NCBI RefSeq assembly: GCF_014235185.1
Contig: NZ_CP060131.1
Coordinates: 255,501-319,500 of the forward strand
Length of the DNA: 64,000 nucleotides
Direction of reading: 5' to 3'
Source of the DNA: Pseudonocardia petroleophila
GTDB lineage: Bacteria > Actinomycetota > Actinomycetes > Mycobacteriales > Pseudonocardiaceae
Shown here: in pieces, positions 16,295-24,660 of the stretch
Position numbering within the stretch: position 1 is the first letter of the stretch
How the letters are laid out: each line of letters begins with the position of its first letter
Notes under the pieces: generated by a model
The model's input: the letters and a program-made list of their open reading frames with translations, nothing else
Databases searched by the model: none
What the model was told of the DNA's origin: nothing
Translations under genes and position numbers: made by a program

Positions 16295-17937
16295 CGTCCC
16301 CCCAACCGCTCCGCGAGCCGCGAGGCCAGCGCCATGATCGTCAACGCCGGGTTGGCGGCGCCCTGGGTGGGGCACACCGAGCCGTCGGCCACGAAGACGT
16401 TGGGCACGTCCCAGATGCGGTGGTCGGCGTCCACCACGCTCTCCTCGGGCGAGCGCCCCATCCGCGCGCCGCCGATGAGGTGCGCGAAGCGCTGGATGGT
16501 CAGGACGTCCTGGGCGCCCGCGGCCTCCAGGATCCCGCCGATGACGTCGGTGGAGTACGCCATGTTGGCGCGGTCGTTGTCGGAGAGCGAGTAGTCCATG
16601 CGGGCCACCGGCTGGCCGTAGCGGTCGACGTCGTCGGCCAGGGTGACCCGGTTGTCCGGGTGGGCGAGCAGCTCGTTGAGCACGCCGATCGTGGCCCAGT
16701 GGTTGTAGTCGCGCATGTACTCGCGCAGCGCGCGGCCCCAGTGCCCGTCGGCCAGCACGTGCTCGGCCCAGCCGATCGGCAGCGGCGAGACGGTCTGCAC
16801 CGAGAACCCGCGGGCGAACCCGCGGCCCGGGTGGGTCTCGTAGAATTGCTCGGAGGAGATCTCCGGCGGCGGCCCCTTGTACATGCGCAGCTCGTCGGGG
16901 AACCGGCCCGCGCTCTGGGTGGCGCCCTGCACCATCACGTAGCGGCCCACCTGGTCGGCGTTGTTGCCCAGCCCGTGCGGGTGCCGCCGGCTCGTGGAGG
17001 CCAGCAGCAGTCGCGGGGTCTCGATCGAGTACCCGGCGACGGCGACGGCCCGGGCGCGCTGCAGCCGCCGCGCGTCGCCGTCGGCGTAGACCACGCCGCG
17101 GGCCCGGCCCGTGTCGTCGTCGATCTCGACGCGCAGCGCCATCGCGTCCGCGCGGATCTCCACGGCGTGCGCGAGCGCGTCGGGCAGGTGCGTGACGTAC
17201 GGGCTGGCCTTCGCGTTGACCTTGCAGCCCTGCAGGCAGTAGCCGCGGTAGATGCAGTGCGGGCGGTTGCCGAACGTGCCGTTGACGATCCCGACCGGCC
17301 CGACCCGCATGTCCACGCCGGCGCGCTGCGCGCCCTCACGCAGCAGCGCCGCCGCGCCGGTGACCGGGTGCGGGGAGAACGGGTAGCGGTGCGGGTGCCC
17401 CCACGGCCAGTCCTGCCCGGCCACCGGCAGCTCCAGCTCCACCTGCTCGTAGTGCGGCAGCAGGTCGGCGTAGCCGATCGGCCAGTCGGCGCCCACGCCG
17501 TCGTCGGTGAACGTGGTGAAATCGCTCGGGTGGAACCGGGGCGTGTACCCGGCGTAGTGCACCATCGACCCGCCCACGCCGCGCCCGGAGTTGTTCTTGC
17601 CCAGCTCCACCGGGTCGGCGCCGCCGATCACCCGCTCCTGGGTCCAGTACAGGGAGTGGCTGCCGGCCTCGTCGGACACCCAGTCGGAGTCGGGATGCCA
17701 GAACGGGCCCGCTTCCAGCACCACGATCCGCCAGCCCTTGCGGGCGAGGCGCTGGGCCAGCACCGACCCGCCCGCGCCGGCGCCGACGATCACCAGGTCG
17801 ACCTCGTCGTCGTCGGCGTAGCGACGCATCGTGGCCTCGCCGGGCAGGTCGCGATCGTGCACGTCGAGCAGGAACCTCGAGTCGTTGTCCCGCGGGCCGA
17901 CCGAGCCCTTGAGCACACCGCGCCAGAAGGTGCCCAT
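16291..17937 (-). CDS. GMC-family FAD oxidoreductase, probable gluconate/sugar dehydrogenase large subunit
   Basis: 548 residues. The FAD dinucleotide fold is at about 47-75 with GAGAGG (52-57) and the ribose-binding VVLEAG. The GMC signature GRGVGGSMVHYAGY follows, and a CIYRGYCLQGCK cysteine cluster is typical of membrane gluconate/fructose dehydrogenase-type subunits. The C-terminal active-site region contains RFAHLIGGARMG and QGAANPALTIMALASR. With the adjacent subunit-3 homologue it should form a membrane-associated dehydrogenase for a sugar or sugar acid. The start ATG overlaps the subunit-3 stop by one base. No cytochrome c subunit is encoded; the b561-like fusion gene next to it may replace it. 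Confidence 0.8.
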   Translation of the reverse strand: MGTFWRGVLKGSVGPRDNDSRFLLDVHDRDLPGEATMRRYADDDEVDLVIVGAGAGGSVLAQRLARKGWRIVVLEAGPFWHPDSDWVSDEAGSHSLYWTQERVIGGADPVELGKNNSGRGVGGSMVHYAGYTPRFHPSDFTTFTDDGVGADWPIGYADLLPHYEQVELELPVAGQDWPWGHPHRYPFSPHPVTGAAALLREGAQRAGVDMRVGPVGIVNGTFGNRPHCIYRGYCLQGCKVNAKASPYVTHLPDALAHAVEIRADAMALRVEIDDDTGRARGVVYADGDARRLQRARAVAVAGYSIETPRLLLASTSRRHPHGLGNNADQVGRYVMVQGATQSAGRFPDELRMYKGPPPEISSEQFYETHPGRGFARGFSVQTVSPLPIGWAEHVLADGHWGRALREYMRDYNHWATIGVLNELLAHPDNRVTLADDVDRYGQPVARMDYSLSDNDRANMAYSTDVIGGILEAAGAQDVLTIQRFAHLIGGARMGRSPEESVVDADHRIWDVPNVFVADGSVCPTQGAANPALTIMALASRLAERLGGR

Positions 17938-18662
17938 CAGGCGCCCTCGCGTACCGGGTCGACGTCGAGCGCGCCCGGTCTCTCGAACGGCTCCCGGCCG
18001 GCCGCGCCCGCCTGCCCCGGCCCGCCCAGGCGCAGGAAGCCGCGCGGGTAGGCCGGGCCGCCGAACCCGATCTCGTTCCACGCCCAGGGGTGGGAGTAGA
18101 ACGCGGCCAGCGCCGCGCGCATGACGACCGACCAGGCGCGCGGCACGTCCAGCCCGTCCCAGGGGCCACCGACCAACCGCCCCGCGGCCAGCTCGGCGAC
18201 GACGTGCTCGCGCCGCTCCTCGGTGGTCTCGGCGAACGGGGCGCGGTAGGCCGAGCGGGCGGTGTGGTCGAGCCCGGCCAGCACGCGGCGCCACGTCTCG
18301 TCGTCGCGGGGCATGTCGGCGTGCCGGTAGCCGTCCAGGCGCCCGTCGGCGAACTTGGCGTCCACCATCTCGGCGACCGGGACGCGCGGCTCGGCGTCCT
18401 GGGCGAGGACCGTGTCGCAGAACGCGCGCAGTGCGGGCTCCTCGTCCCGGGTGAAGAAGCGCAGCGGGCCGGGCGGCTCCAGGCGGGCGAGCACGACGTG
18501 GCGGGTGGCGTCGTCCCAGGTGTCGACGGCGTCGAGCACGTCGAAGTCGGGGTAGCGGCCGATCATCTGCGGGGTGGTGCCTCGGCGCTGGCGGGGCAGC
18601 CAGCTCGGCGGCGGGGGACGCTGCCCGGGGCGCAGCTTCGGCAGGTGGTCCGGGCTCCTCAC
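17937..18662 (-). CDS. Gluconate 2-dehydrogenase subunit 3-family protein
   Basis: 241 residues, resembling the small subunit that assembles with GMC-type gluconate dehydrogenases. The family-like core FFTRDEEPALRAFCDTVLAQD lies at about 75-95. A C-terminal stretch with Trp/Tyr residues (YSHPWAWNEIGFGGPAYPRG) is typical of the group. No Tat signal is present, unlike many relatives, so the complex may stay cytoplasmic. The GTG at 18662 overlaps the upstream TGA as GTGA; no other start is as well placed. Confidence 0.7.
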   Translation of the reverse strand: MRSPDHLPKLRPGQRPPPPSWLPRQRRGTTPQMIGRYPDFDVLDAVDTWDDATRHVVLARLEPPGPLRFFTRDEEPALRAFCDTVLAQDAEPRVPVAEMVDAKFADGRLDGYRHADMPRDDETWRRVLAGLDHTARSAYRAPFAETTEERREHVVAELAAGRLVGGPWDGLDVPRAWSVVMRAALAAFYSHPWAWNEIGFGGPAYPRGFLRLGGPGQAGAAGREPFERPGALDVDPVREGA

Positions 18663-19102
18663 CGCTCCCTCCGCAGCACCGAGGCCAGCAGGCCCATCCC
18701 GCCGACCATCGCCATCAGCCCCGGCGCGGAGATCGGCGGGCCCATCGGCAGGTTGTAGGACCACAGCCGCCAGCCACCGGGCTTGCGGGCCACGCCGCGG
18801 GCGTGGAAGTACTCCCCCAGCAGCCCGTTGGCGGCGTAGAGCCCGGCGGTGACGGGCAGCGCGGTGCGGGCCCACCGCTGCGAGAACACACCACCGATCC
18901 CGGCCACCACCAGCGGCGGGGTGAGCAGCACCGGGCTCCACATCCAGCGGTTGCCGAAGCTGCCCTTGTAGTGCTCCAGGTACACCTCGGCCCCGGTGAC
19001 CACCGCGGAGACGGCGGTCAGCCCGGACAGGGCGCGTTCGAAACGACCGTGCGCGACGTCGTGCAGAAGCTGCTCGGCCGGGTTGCGTCGTGAGAACTTC
19101 AT
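18659..19102 (-). CDS. Small multi-helix membrane protein of the operon
   Basis: 147 residues, not recognised. After a basic N-terminus ([27 protein letters not shown]) there are four hydrophobic segments (about 26-44, 56-76, 84-102 and 123-143). The loop HARGVARKPGGWRLWSYNLPMGPP is unusual and could bind a partner. Its start overlaps the previous stop by one base and its stop overlaps the next GTG. It is probably a membrane anchor for the dehydrogenase encoded downstream, which is inferred from position. Confidence 0.6.
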   Translation of the reverse strand: MKFSRRNPAEQLLHDVAHGRFERALSGLTAVSAVVTGAEVYLEHYKGSFGNRWMWSPVLLTPPLVVAGIGGVFSQRWARTALPVTAGLYAANGLLGEYFHARGVARKPGGWRLWSYNLPMGPPISAPGLMAMVGGMGLLASVLRRER

Positions 19103-19440
19103 CAACTGCTCCCTGTGCTCTTGCGGGCGGTGGCCAGGCAGAACGCGGCGGCGACGGCGGCGTCGAGCAGAGCCGGGCGGCGCCACCGCCGGTCCAGCGC
19201 GGCGAGGCCGAGGCAGGTGGCCGCGTGCACCCCGTCGACGGCGGCGGACACGGCCGACACGCCCGGCCCCGGCCGCAGCACCACCAGCCCGGCCTGGGCC
19301 AGGTGTCGCGCCCCGAGCACCCGCAGCACGGCCCGCGCGCGGCGGGGCTCGTCGGAACGGGGCCGGGTGGCGAGTACGAACACGGCGTCCGGTGCCGCCA
19401 GCAGAACCGCGCCCCAGACGGCGCGGACGGTGGCCGTCAT
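19102..19440 (-). CDS. Small membrane protein of the operon
   Basis: 112 residues, not recognised. It has hydrophobic stretches at about 6-26 ([17 protein letters not shown]), 38-54 and 63-80, with arginine-rich loops. The ATG at 19440 overlaps the SDR stop as ATGA, and its stop overlaps the start of the next gene, so it is tightly coupled on both sides. Confidence 0.55.
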   Translation of the reverse strand: MTATVRAVWGAVLLAAPDAVFVLATRPRSDEPRRARAVLRVLGARHLAQAGLVVLRPGPGVSAVSAAVDGVHAATCLGLAALDRRWRRPALLDAAVAAAFCLATARKSTGSS

Positions 19441-20438
19441 CGGGCCCGAACCTGCGTGGCGACCAGCGCGGTCAGCGCCGCGGCGCCCATCGCGCCGAGC
19501 AACCCATGATGGCGCGACGCCCATACCTGGGGGCTGCGGCGGATCGAGCGCTCGTCGAACACGCCGTGGGCGCCGAAGTCCCGCCCGGCCGCGCCGTCGG
19601 CGGGCTCCCACAGGTTTGCAGGCTGCTCGGGGTCGCGCGGCTGCCCGGTCTGCTGCGAGGCGTAGCCGGTGCGGCCCAGGTAGCGGTCGAGCAGGCCCGG
19701 CGCGATCTTGTTCGCGACGATCGTGCCCACCGTGCTCGCCCCGACCCAGTACTCGCGGCGCCGGGGATGGTCCGCGGCGTACACCACCGCCCCGGCGGCC
19801 ACCTCGGGCTGGTAGATCGGCGGCACCGGCTGGGCGTGGTGCGGCAGCCGGGACAGCACCCAGGAGAACTGCGGGGTGTTCACCGCCGGCATCTGCACCA
19901 TCGTCACCGCCACCTTGCTGCCCCGGTGGCGCAGCTCGCACAGCAGCGACTCGTGGACGCCCCGAAGCGCGTGCTTCGCCCCGCAGTAGGCGCTCTGCAG
20001 CGGGATCCCGCGGAAGCCCAGCGCCGAGCCGACCTGCACGATCGTGCCGCGGTCCCGCGGCAGCATGCGGTCCAGCGCGGCGCGGGTGCCGTGCACGTAG
20101 CCCAGGTAGCTCACCTCGGTGACGCGGCGGAACTCCTCGGGCGCGATCTCGGTGAACGGCGCGAACACCGAGGTGAAGGCGACGTTGACCCACACGTCGA
20201 TCGGGCCGAGCTCGCTCTCCACCCGCGCGGCGGCCGCCTCGACGGCCGCGTGGTCGGCGGTATCCACCGCGATCGGCAGTGCCGTCCCGCCGGCCCGTTC
20301 CACCTCCTTCGCCGCCGCGCGCAGCCCGACCTCGCCGCGGGCGAGCAGGGCGACGCGGGCGCCGCGCGCCCCGAACGCCACCGCGCTGGCCCGGCCGATC
20401 CCGCCGCTGGCTCCCGTGACGACCACGACCTGGCTCAT
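19437..20438 (-). CDS. Short-chain dehydrogenase/reductase with C-terminal extension
   Basis: 333 residues. It has a classical SDR core with TGASGGIG (8-15), catalytic Ser 138, Tyr 151 and Lys 155 ([10 protein letters not shown]). The usual NNAG is VNVA here (85-88). The TG..GIG pattern and the lack of an Asp after beta-2 (ALLARG) suggest NADP(H). Residues ~250-333 extend beyond the SDR fold and end in a hydrophobic helix ([19 protein letters not shown]) that could anchor it to the membrane. It probably oxidizes or reduces a sugar-derived alcohol in the pathway encoded here. ATGA overlap with the enolase gene. Confidence 0.8.
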   Translation of the reverse strand: MSQVVVVTGASGGIGRASAVAFGARGARVALLARGEVGLRAAAKEVERAGGTALPIAVDTADHAAVEAAAARVESELGPIDVWVNVAFTSVFAPFTEIAPEEFRRVTEVSYLGYVHGTRAALDRMLPRDRGTIVQVGSALGFRGIPLQSAYCGAKHALRGVHESLLCELRHRGSKVAVTMVQMPAVNTPQFSWVLSRLPHHAQPVPPIYQPEVAAGAVVYAADHPRRREYWVGASTVGTIVANKIAPGLLDRYLGRTGYASQQTGQPRDPEQPANLWEPADGAAGRDFGAHGVFDERSIRRSPQVWASRHHGLLGAMGAAALTALVATQVRAR

Positions 20439-21571
20439 GCCGCTCTCCTCATTCGTTGCTCGGTGGGCCGGACCCGGTAGCACTCGGCCACGTCGCGGCG
20501 CAGCGTCAGCCCGGTACCGGGCGCACCCGGGTCGGGCGTGACGGTGCCGCCGGTCGGGTCGAGGCAGCCCTCGAAGAACATCTGCTCGATCCGGACGTGG
20601 TCGTGGAACCACTCCAGGTGCACCACGTTCGGCGTGGCCGCCGCGACGTGCGCGTGCACATGTGGGGCGCAGTGCCCGGACACCGGCAGGTGGTGGGCGG
20701 CCGCGATCTCCGCGGCCGCGCGGAACCCGGTGATGCCGCCGCAGCGCGTCGCGTCGGCCTGCAGGCAGTCCACCGCGCCTGCCTCGCACATCCGGCGGAA
20801 ATAAGTCGGGTCACCGCCGTACTCGCCCGCGGCGACGTCCGGTCGCACCGCGTCGCGGACCTCACGCAGCCCGGCGAGGTCGTCGGAGGAGACCGGCTCC
20901 TCGACCCACGTCACGTCCAGCTCGGCCGCGGCGGCCATGACCCGGATCGCCTGCTTGCGCCCGTAGGCGCCGTTGGCGTCGACGAACAGCTCGACGTCGC
21001 GCCCCACCACCTCGCGGGCCTGCGCCATCCGGCGCAGATCGCGCGCGGTGTCCGTGCCCCACGACTCCCCGATCTTGATCTTCACGCGGGGGATGCGCTG
21101 CTCGTGGGCCCAGCCGCCGAGCTGTTCGGCCAGCCGGCCGTCGCCGTAGGTGGTGAACCCGCCGCTGCCGTACACCGGCACCTCGGTCCGCACGGTGCCG
21201 AGCAGCCGGTGGAGCGGCAGGTCGAGCAGCCGGGCCTTGAGGTCCCACAGCGCGAGGTCGACGGCCGACAGCGCGTAGCCGGCGGCGCCGGTGCGCCCGG
21301 CGTTGCGCACGGCCACCACCATCGCCTCGTAGGCGGCGCCGACGTCGAGGGCGTCGCGGCCGAGGACCTGCCCGGCCAGCTGGTCGGTGACGATGCGGGT
21401 GCAGGCCGCGGGCCCGTAGGTCCAGCCGGTGCCGCAGGTGCCGCCGGCGCGCACCTGCACCAGCACCATCGTCGTGGCGTCCCAGGCCAGCGTGCCATCG
21501 GCTTCGGGCGCGTCGGTGGGCACCGTGAAGGCCGAGGCCTCCACGGACTCCACCGGGGTCGCCCCGCGCAC
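20435..21571 (-). CDS. Mandelate racemase/muconate lactonizing (enolase superfamily) enzyme
   Basis: 378 residues. All catalytic positions of the mandelate-racemase subgroup are visible: KIK at 164-166, metal ligands Asp 198, Glu 224 and Glu 250, and His 300 in SGHCAPH. This points to a sugar-acid dehydratase or racemase that abstracts a proton next to a carboxylate. It starts with GTG at 21571, 3 bases after the TPP-enzyme stop. With the sugar dehydrogenase genes downstream it fits an oxidative sugar-acid route such as aldonate to 2-keto-3-deoxy acid. Confidence 0.85.
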   Translation of the reverse strand: MRGATPVESVEASAFTVPTDAPEADGTLAWDATTMVLVQVRAGGTCGTGWTYGPAACTRIVTDQLAGQVLGRDALDVGAAYEAMVVAVRNAGRTGAAGYALSAVDLALWDLKARLLDLPLHRLLGTVRTEVPVYGSGGFTTYGDGRLAEQLGGWAHEQRIPRVKIKIGESWGTDTARDLRRMAQAREVVGRDVELFVDANGAYGRKQAIRVMAAAAELDVTWVEEPVSSDDLAGLREVRDAVRPDVAAGEYGGDPTYFRRMCEAGAVDCLQADATRCGGITGFRAAAEIAAAHHLPVSGHCAPHVHAHVAAATPNVVHLEWFHDHVRIEQMFFEGCLDPTGGTVTPDPGAPGTGLTLRRDVAECYRVRPTEQRMRRAA

Positions 21572-21574
21572 CGC

Positions 21575-23368
21575 TCAGCCCTCCCGGTGCGGCAGGAACT
21601 CCTGCAGCTTGGTCTTCACGCCCTGTTTCAGCACGCCCCAGCGGTCCTCGTCGCCGGCCAGCATCGCCTTGGTCGCGCTGATCATCTGGTCGGTGGTGGC
21701 GTGCGGCGGGATCGGGGGCACGTTCGGGTCGCAGCGCACGTCGAGCACGGTGGGGCGGTCCGCGGCCAGCGCCCGGTCCCAGGCCGGCCCGATGTCGTCG
21801 GGCTTGTCCACGTGGATGGCCTGCAGGCCCAGGCCCGCCGCGAACCCCGCGTAGTCGACGTCGGGCAGCGACTGCGACTCCACGAACTTGGGCGCCCCGC
21901 TCATCGCCCGCATCTCCCAGGTGACCTGGTTGAGGTCGTCGTTGTGCAGCACCGCGACGACCAGCCGCGGGTCGGCCCACCGCTCCCAATAGCGCTTGAT
22001 CGTGATCAGCTCGGCGAGGCCGTTCATCTGCATCGCGCCGTCGCCGGCGAACACGACGACCGGGCGGTCCGGGCAGGCGAACTTCGCCCCGATCCCGTAG
22101 GGCACGCCGGGGCCCATCGTGGCGAGGTTGCCCGACAGCGACCCGCGCATGCTGCCGCGGAAGCGCAGCAGCCGCGCGTACCAGTTGGCCGAGGACCCCG
22201 AGTCGGTGGTGACGATCGCGTCGTCGGGCAGCCGGTCGGACAGCTCGGAGAACAGCCGCATCGGGCTGACCGGGTCGGCCTCGACGGCGGCCTCCATCGC
22301 CATCGTCTCCCACCAGCGGGCCACGTCGGACTCGATGCCCTCGCGCCAGGACCGGTCGGCCTTGCGCTCCAGCAGGGGGATCAGCGCGCGCAGCGTGGCG
22401 GCGGCGTCGCCGACGAGGTTGACCTCGTAGGGGTAGCGCATCCCGATCATCGTCGGGTCGAGGTCGATCTGCACCGCGCGGGCCTGGTCGAACTCGGGAA
22501 GGAACTGGGTGTACGGGAAGCTGGACCCGACCGTCAGCAGCGTGTCGCAGCCCATCATCATCTCGTAGCTCGGGCGGGTGCCCAGCAGCCCGATCGACCC
22601 GGTCACCCACGCGGGCTCGTCGGAGAGCACGTCCTTGCCCAGCAGCGCCTTGGCCACGCCCGCGCCGAGCAGCTCGGCCACCTGCTCGATCTCGGCGGCC
22701 GCGCCGCGGGCACCGGACCCCACCAGCATCGCCACCCGCTCCCCCGCGTTGAGCACCTCCGCCGCGCGGCGCACGGCGGCGTCGTCGGGGGCGGTCTGCG
22801 GCCAGTCCACGCCCAGGCTGGAGGGCACCATCTTGAACTCGTGGGTCGGCGCGGAGTACTCGAGCTCCTGCACGTCGGACGGGATGATGATCGCCGTGGG
22901 TGCGCGGCGGGCGACCGCGGTGCGGACCGCCCGGTCGAGCACCCCGGGCAGCTGCTCGGGCACGGTGACCATCTGCACGTAGTCGCTCGCCACGTCCTTG
23001 AACAGGCTCAGCAGGTCGACCTCCTGCTGGTAGGACCCGCCCATCGCGCTGCGGTTGGTCTGCCCGACGATGGCCACCACCGGCACGTGGTCGAGCTTCG
23101 CGTCGTAGAGGCCGTTGAGCAGGTGGATCGCGCCGGGCCCCGAGGTCGCGACGCACACGCCGAGGCGTCCACCGAACTTCGCGTACCCGACGGCCTCGAA
23201 CGCCGCCATCTCCTCGTGGCGAGCCTGCACGAACCGCGGACCGTCCTCCGCCCGCCCCCACGCGGCCAGCAGGCCGTTGATCCCGTCCCCCGCGTAACCG
23301 AAGACGGTCTCCACCCCCCACCCACGCAGCCGGTGCAGCAGGAAATCGGCGACGGTCGGTGCGGCCAT
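21575..23368 (-). CDS. Thiamine-diphosphate enzyme, pyruvate oxidase/dehydrogenase (PoxB) type
   Basis: 597 residues in the three-domain layout of the POX/acetolactate synthase family. The catalytic Glu lies in RHEEMAAFEAVGYAK (51-65), a central domain follows, and the ThDP motif runs from GDGAMQMNGLAELITI to HNDDLNQV. The Mn/PoxB-like SGPGAIHLLNGLYDAKLDHVPVVAIVGQ is present. Pyruvate or another 2-keto acid is the expected substrate. The ATG at 23368 has GAGGAGG six bases upstream. It is the first gene of the ten-gene operon, whose promoter region (23420-23440) carries variant palindromes. Confidence 0.8.
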   Translation of the reverse strand: MAAPTVADFLLHRLRGWGVETVFGYAGDGINGLLAAWGRAEDGPRFVQARHEEMAAFEAVGYAKFGGRLGVCVATSGPGAIHLLNGLYDAKLDHVPVVAIVGQTNRSAMGGSYQQEVDLLSLFKDVASDYVQMVTVPEQLPGVLDRAVRTAVARRAPTAIIIPSDVQELEYSAPTHEFKMVPSSLGVDWPQTAPDDAAVRRAAEVLNAGERVAMLVGSGARGAAAEIEQVAELLGAGVAKALLGKDVLSDEPAWVTGSIGLLGTRPSYEMMMGCDTLLTVGSSFPYTQFLPEFDQARAVQIDLDPTMIGMRYPYEVNLVGDAAATLRALIPLLERKADRSWREGIESDVARWWETMAMEAAVEADPVSPMRLFSELSDRLPDDAIVTTDSGSSANWYARLLRFRGSMRGSLSGNLATMGPGVPYGIGAKFACPDRPVVVFAGDGAMQMNGLAELITIKRYWERWADPRLVVAVLHNDDLNQVTWEMRAMSGAPKFVESQSLPDVDYAGFAAGLGLQAIHVDKPDDIGPAWDRALAADRPTVLDVRCDPNVPPIPPHATTDQMISATKAMLAGDEDRWGVLKQGVKTKLQEFLPHREG

Positions 23369-23419
23369 CCGGTCCTCCTCGACGATCGGGTCAACGGGTC
23401 CTGACTCGCCAAAAGTCAT

Positions 23420-23440
23420 TGCGTTTACGCATACGTTGCC
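23420..23440. promoter_or_regulatory. Overlapping palindromes upstream of the ten-gene operon
   Basis: TGCGT-TT-ACGCA (23420-23431) overlaps a degenerate CGCAT-ACG-TTGCC (23428-23440, two mismatches from CGCAA-N3-TTGCG). They lie 52-72 bases upstream of the ATG at 23368. Confidence 0.4.
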
Positions 23441-23524
23441 TAAGTACCTGCTTCGGCGCAAGCGGTTCCCCGAAGTTCGAAGCCCCCTATGGCGCAGGTC
23501 ACAGTATGTGCATGAGTGCTGTAA

Positions 23525-23555
23525 GTGCGTATGCGCAACGACTATCGTTACGCAC
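23525..23555. promoter_or_regulatory. Long imperfect palindrome upstream of the CBS gene
   Basis: GTGCGTA at 23525-23531 is the exact complement of TACGCAC at 23549-23555. Between them lie GCAACGA and TCGTTAC, a nearly perfect second pair. The whole is centred on 23540, 51 bases before the CBS start. Confidence 0.5.
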
Positions 23556-23590
23556 ACATAAGTGGGGTGTCGTCACAAGGAGGTAGTCCG

Positions 23591-24031
23591 ATGAAGGTCG
23601 CCGACGTCCTGAGGAGCAAGGGCCGTGTCGTGGAGACGGTGCAGTCGTGGACCCCGGTGTCCGCGGCGATCCAGCGGCTGGTCGGGCCGCCGGCGATCGG
23701 CGCCCTCGTCGTCTCCGACGACGGCCACGGACGCGTCGACGGCATCCTCACCGAACGCGACATCCTCCGTGGCCTGCACCGGGCGGGCCCCGCCATGACC
23801 GATCGCGCGGTGGCCGAGTTCATGTCCCGACACGTGCCGACCTGCACGGACGAGGACACCCTCACGCAGGTGATGGCCGAGATGACGCGGTCCCGGCACC
23901 GCCACATGCCGGTCACCGACGACGGGGTGCTGTGCGGCCTGATCAGCATCGGCGACGTCGTGCGGCACCGGGTCGACGAGATGCGGATGGAGACCGACGT
24001 GCTGCGCGACCTGTATCTCGCCCGCCGCTGA
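23591..24031 (+). CDS. Two-CBS-domain protein
   Basis: 146 residues made of two CBS domains, about 10-62 (SAAIQRLVGPPAIGALVVSDDGHGRVDGILTERDILRGL) and 78-135 (TLTQVMAEMTRSRHRHMPVTDDGVLCGLISIGDVV). Such stand-alone pairs bind adenosine nucleotides and are common in actinobacterial hypoxia or stress regulons. AAGGAGGT at 23577-23584 fixes the ATG at 23591. It is monocistronic and diverges from the ten-gene operon; the intervening ~220 bases carry two palindromic regions. Confidence 0.85.
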   Translation: MKVADVLRSKGRVVETVQSWTPVSAAIQRLVGPPAIGALVVSDDGHGRVDGILTERDILRGLHRAGPAMTDRAVAEFMSRHVPTCTDEDTLTQVMAEMTRSRHRHMPVTDDGVLCGLISIGDVVRHRVDEMRMETDVLRDLYLARR

Positions 24032-24082
24032 GACGTCCCCTGGGGACCGGGGGCCGCGCGGGGTGGGCCCCGACCGGGCCCG

Positions 24083-24586
24083 TCAGTCGGCGGTGGTCCA
24101 GCCCAGCGACCACACCGCGCCGTCGGGGACCTCACCGGCCGCCGCCGCGAAGGCGCGCAGTACCGGTATCAGCGCGCGGCGCCGGCTCGGCGGCATCCGC
24201 CCGAGGATCTCGGCGATCGCGGTACGGCGCTCGCCCATCACCCGGTCGACCAGGGCGCGGCCGTCGGCGGAGAGCTCGAGCACGAGGTTGCGGCGGTCGG
24301 TCGGGTCGTCCCGGCGGTCCAGGAATCCGGCGACGACCAGCCTCTCGACCGCCCTGGTCGCGTTGGACGGATGCACGCCGAGACCCGCCGCGACCGCACC
24401 CAGGTTCAACCCGCCGCGGCTGCCGACCATGACCAGCACGCGCAGCTGTGGCAATGTGACCAGCTCGTCGACCGCCGCGACCGACTGCGCACTCACCGCC
24501 ACCAGTACGCGGGTGGCGGCCATCACGACCTCGACCTCGAGGTCGTCGACGCGGCCGGTGACCTCTTGCTCCTCGCGCGTGCTCAC
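24083..24586 (-). CDS. MarR-family transcriptional regulator
   Basis: 167 residues with the MarR winged-helix core: TLPQLRVLVMVGSRGGLNLGAVAAGLGVHPSNATRAVERLVVAGFLDRRDDPTDRR, where the recognition helix is HPSNATRAVERLV and the wing is RRDDPTDRRNLVLELS. The start is uncertain: GTG at 24586 gives the normal family length, while GTG 24601 and ATG 24637 add N-terminal residues; no strong ribosome site helps. A perfect CGCAA-N3-TTGCG site sits upstream at 24647-24659. MarR proteins often bind such palindromes in their own promoters, so this is a candidate regulator of the window-wide motif. Confidence 0.8.
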   Translation of the reverse strand: MSTREEQEVTGRVDDLEVEVVMAATRVLVAVSAQSVAAVDELVTLPQLRVLVMVGSRGGLNLGAVAAGLGVHPSNATRAVERLVVAGFLDRRDDPTDRRNLVLELSADGRALVDRVMGERRTAIAEILGRMPPSRRRALIPVLRAFAAAAGEVPDGAVWSLGWTTAD

Positions 24587-24646
24587 GCGCTCAGTGTGCA
24601 CCCCCGCCGCCCGGAGCGACACCCACCCCCGCAGCATATGCCTATA

Positions 24647-24659
24647 CGCAACGGTTGCG
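24647..24659. promoter_or_regulatory. Perfect CGCAA-N3-TTGCG palindrome upstream of the MarR gene
   Basis: CGCAA-CGG-TTGCG, flanked by TATA on the left and ATATA on the right. It lies between the MarR gene and the truncated permease, about 60 bases from the likely MarR start. Confidence 0.65.
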
Positions 24660-24660
24660 A

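Noticed and set aside
20456..23404. A 982-codon plus-strand frame opposite the enolase and ThDP genes
   Set aside because: Composition is that of an antisense shadow and no ribosome site or family motif is present; the minus-strand genes have full catalytic motifs.
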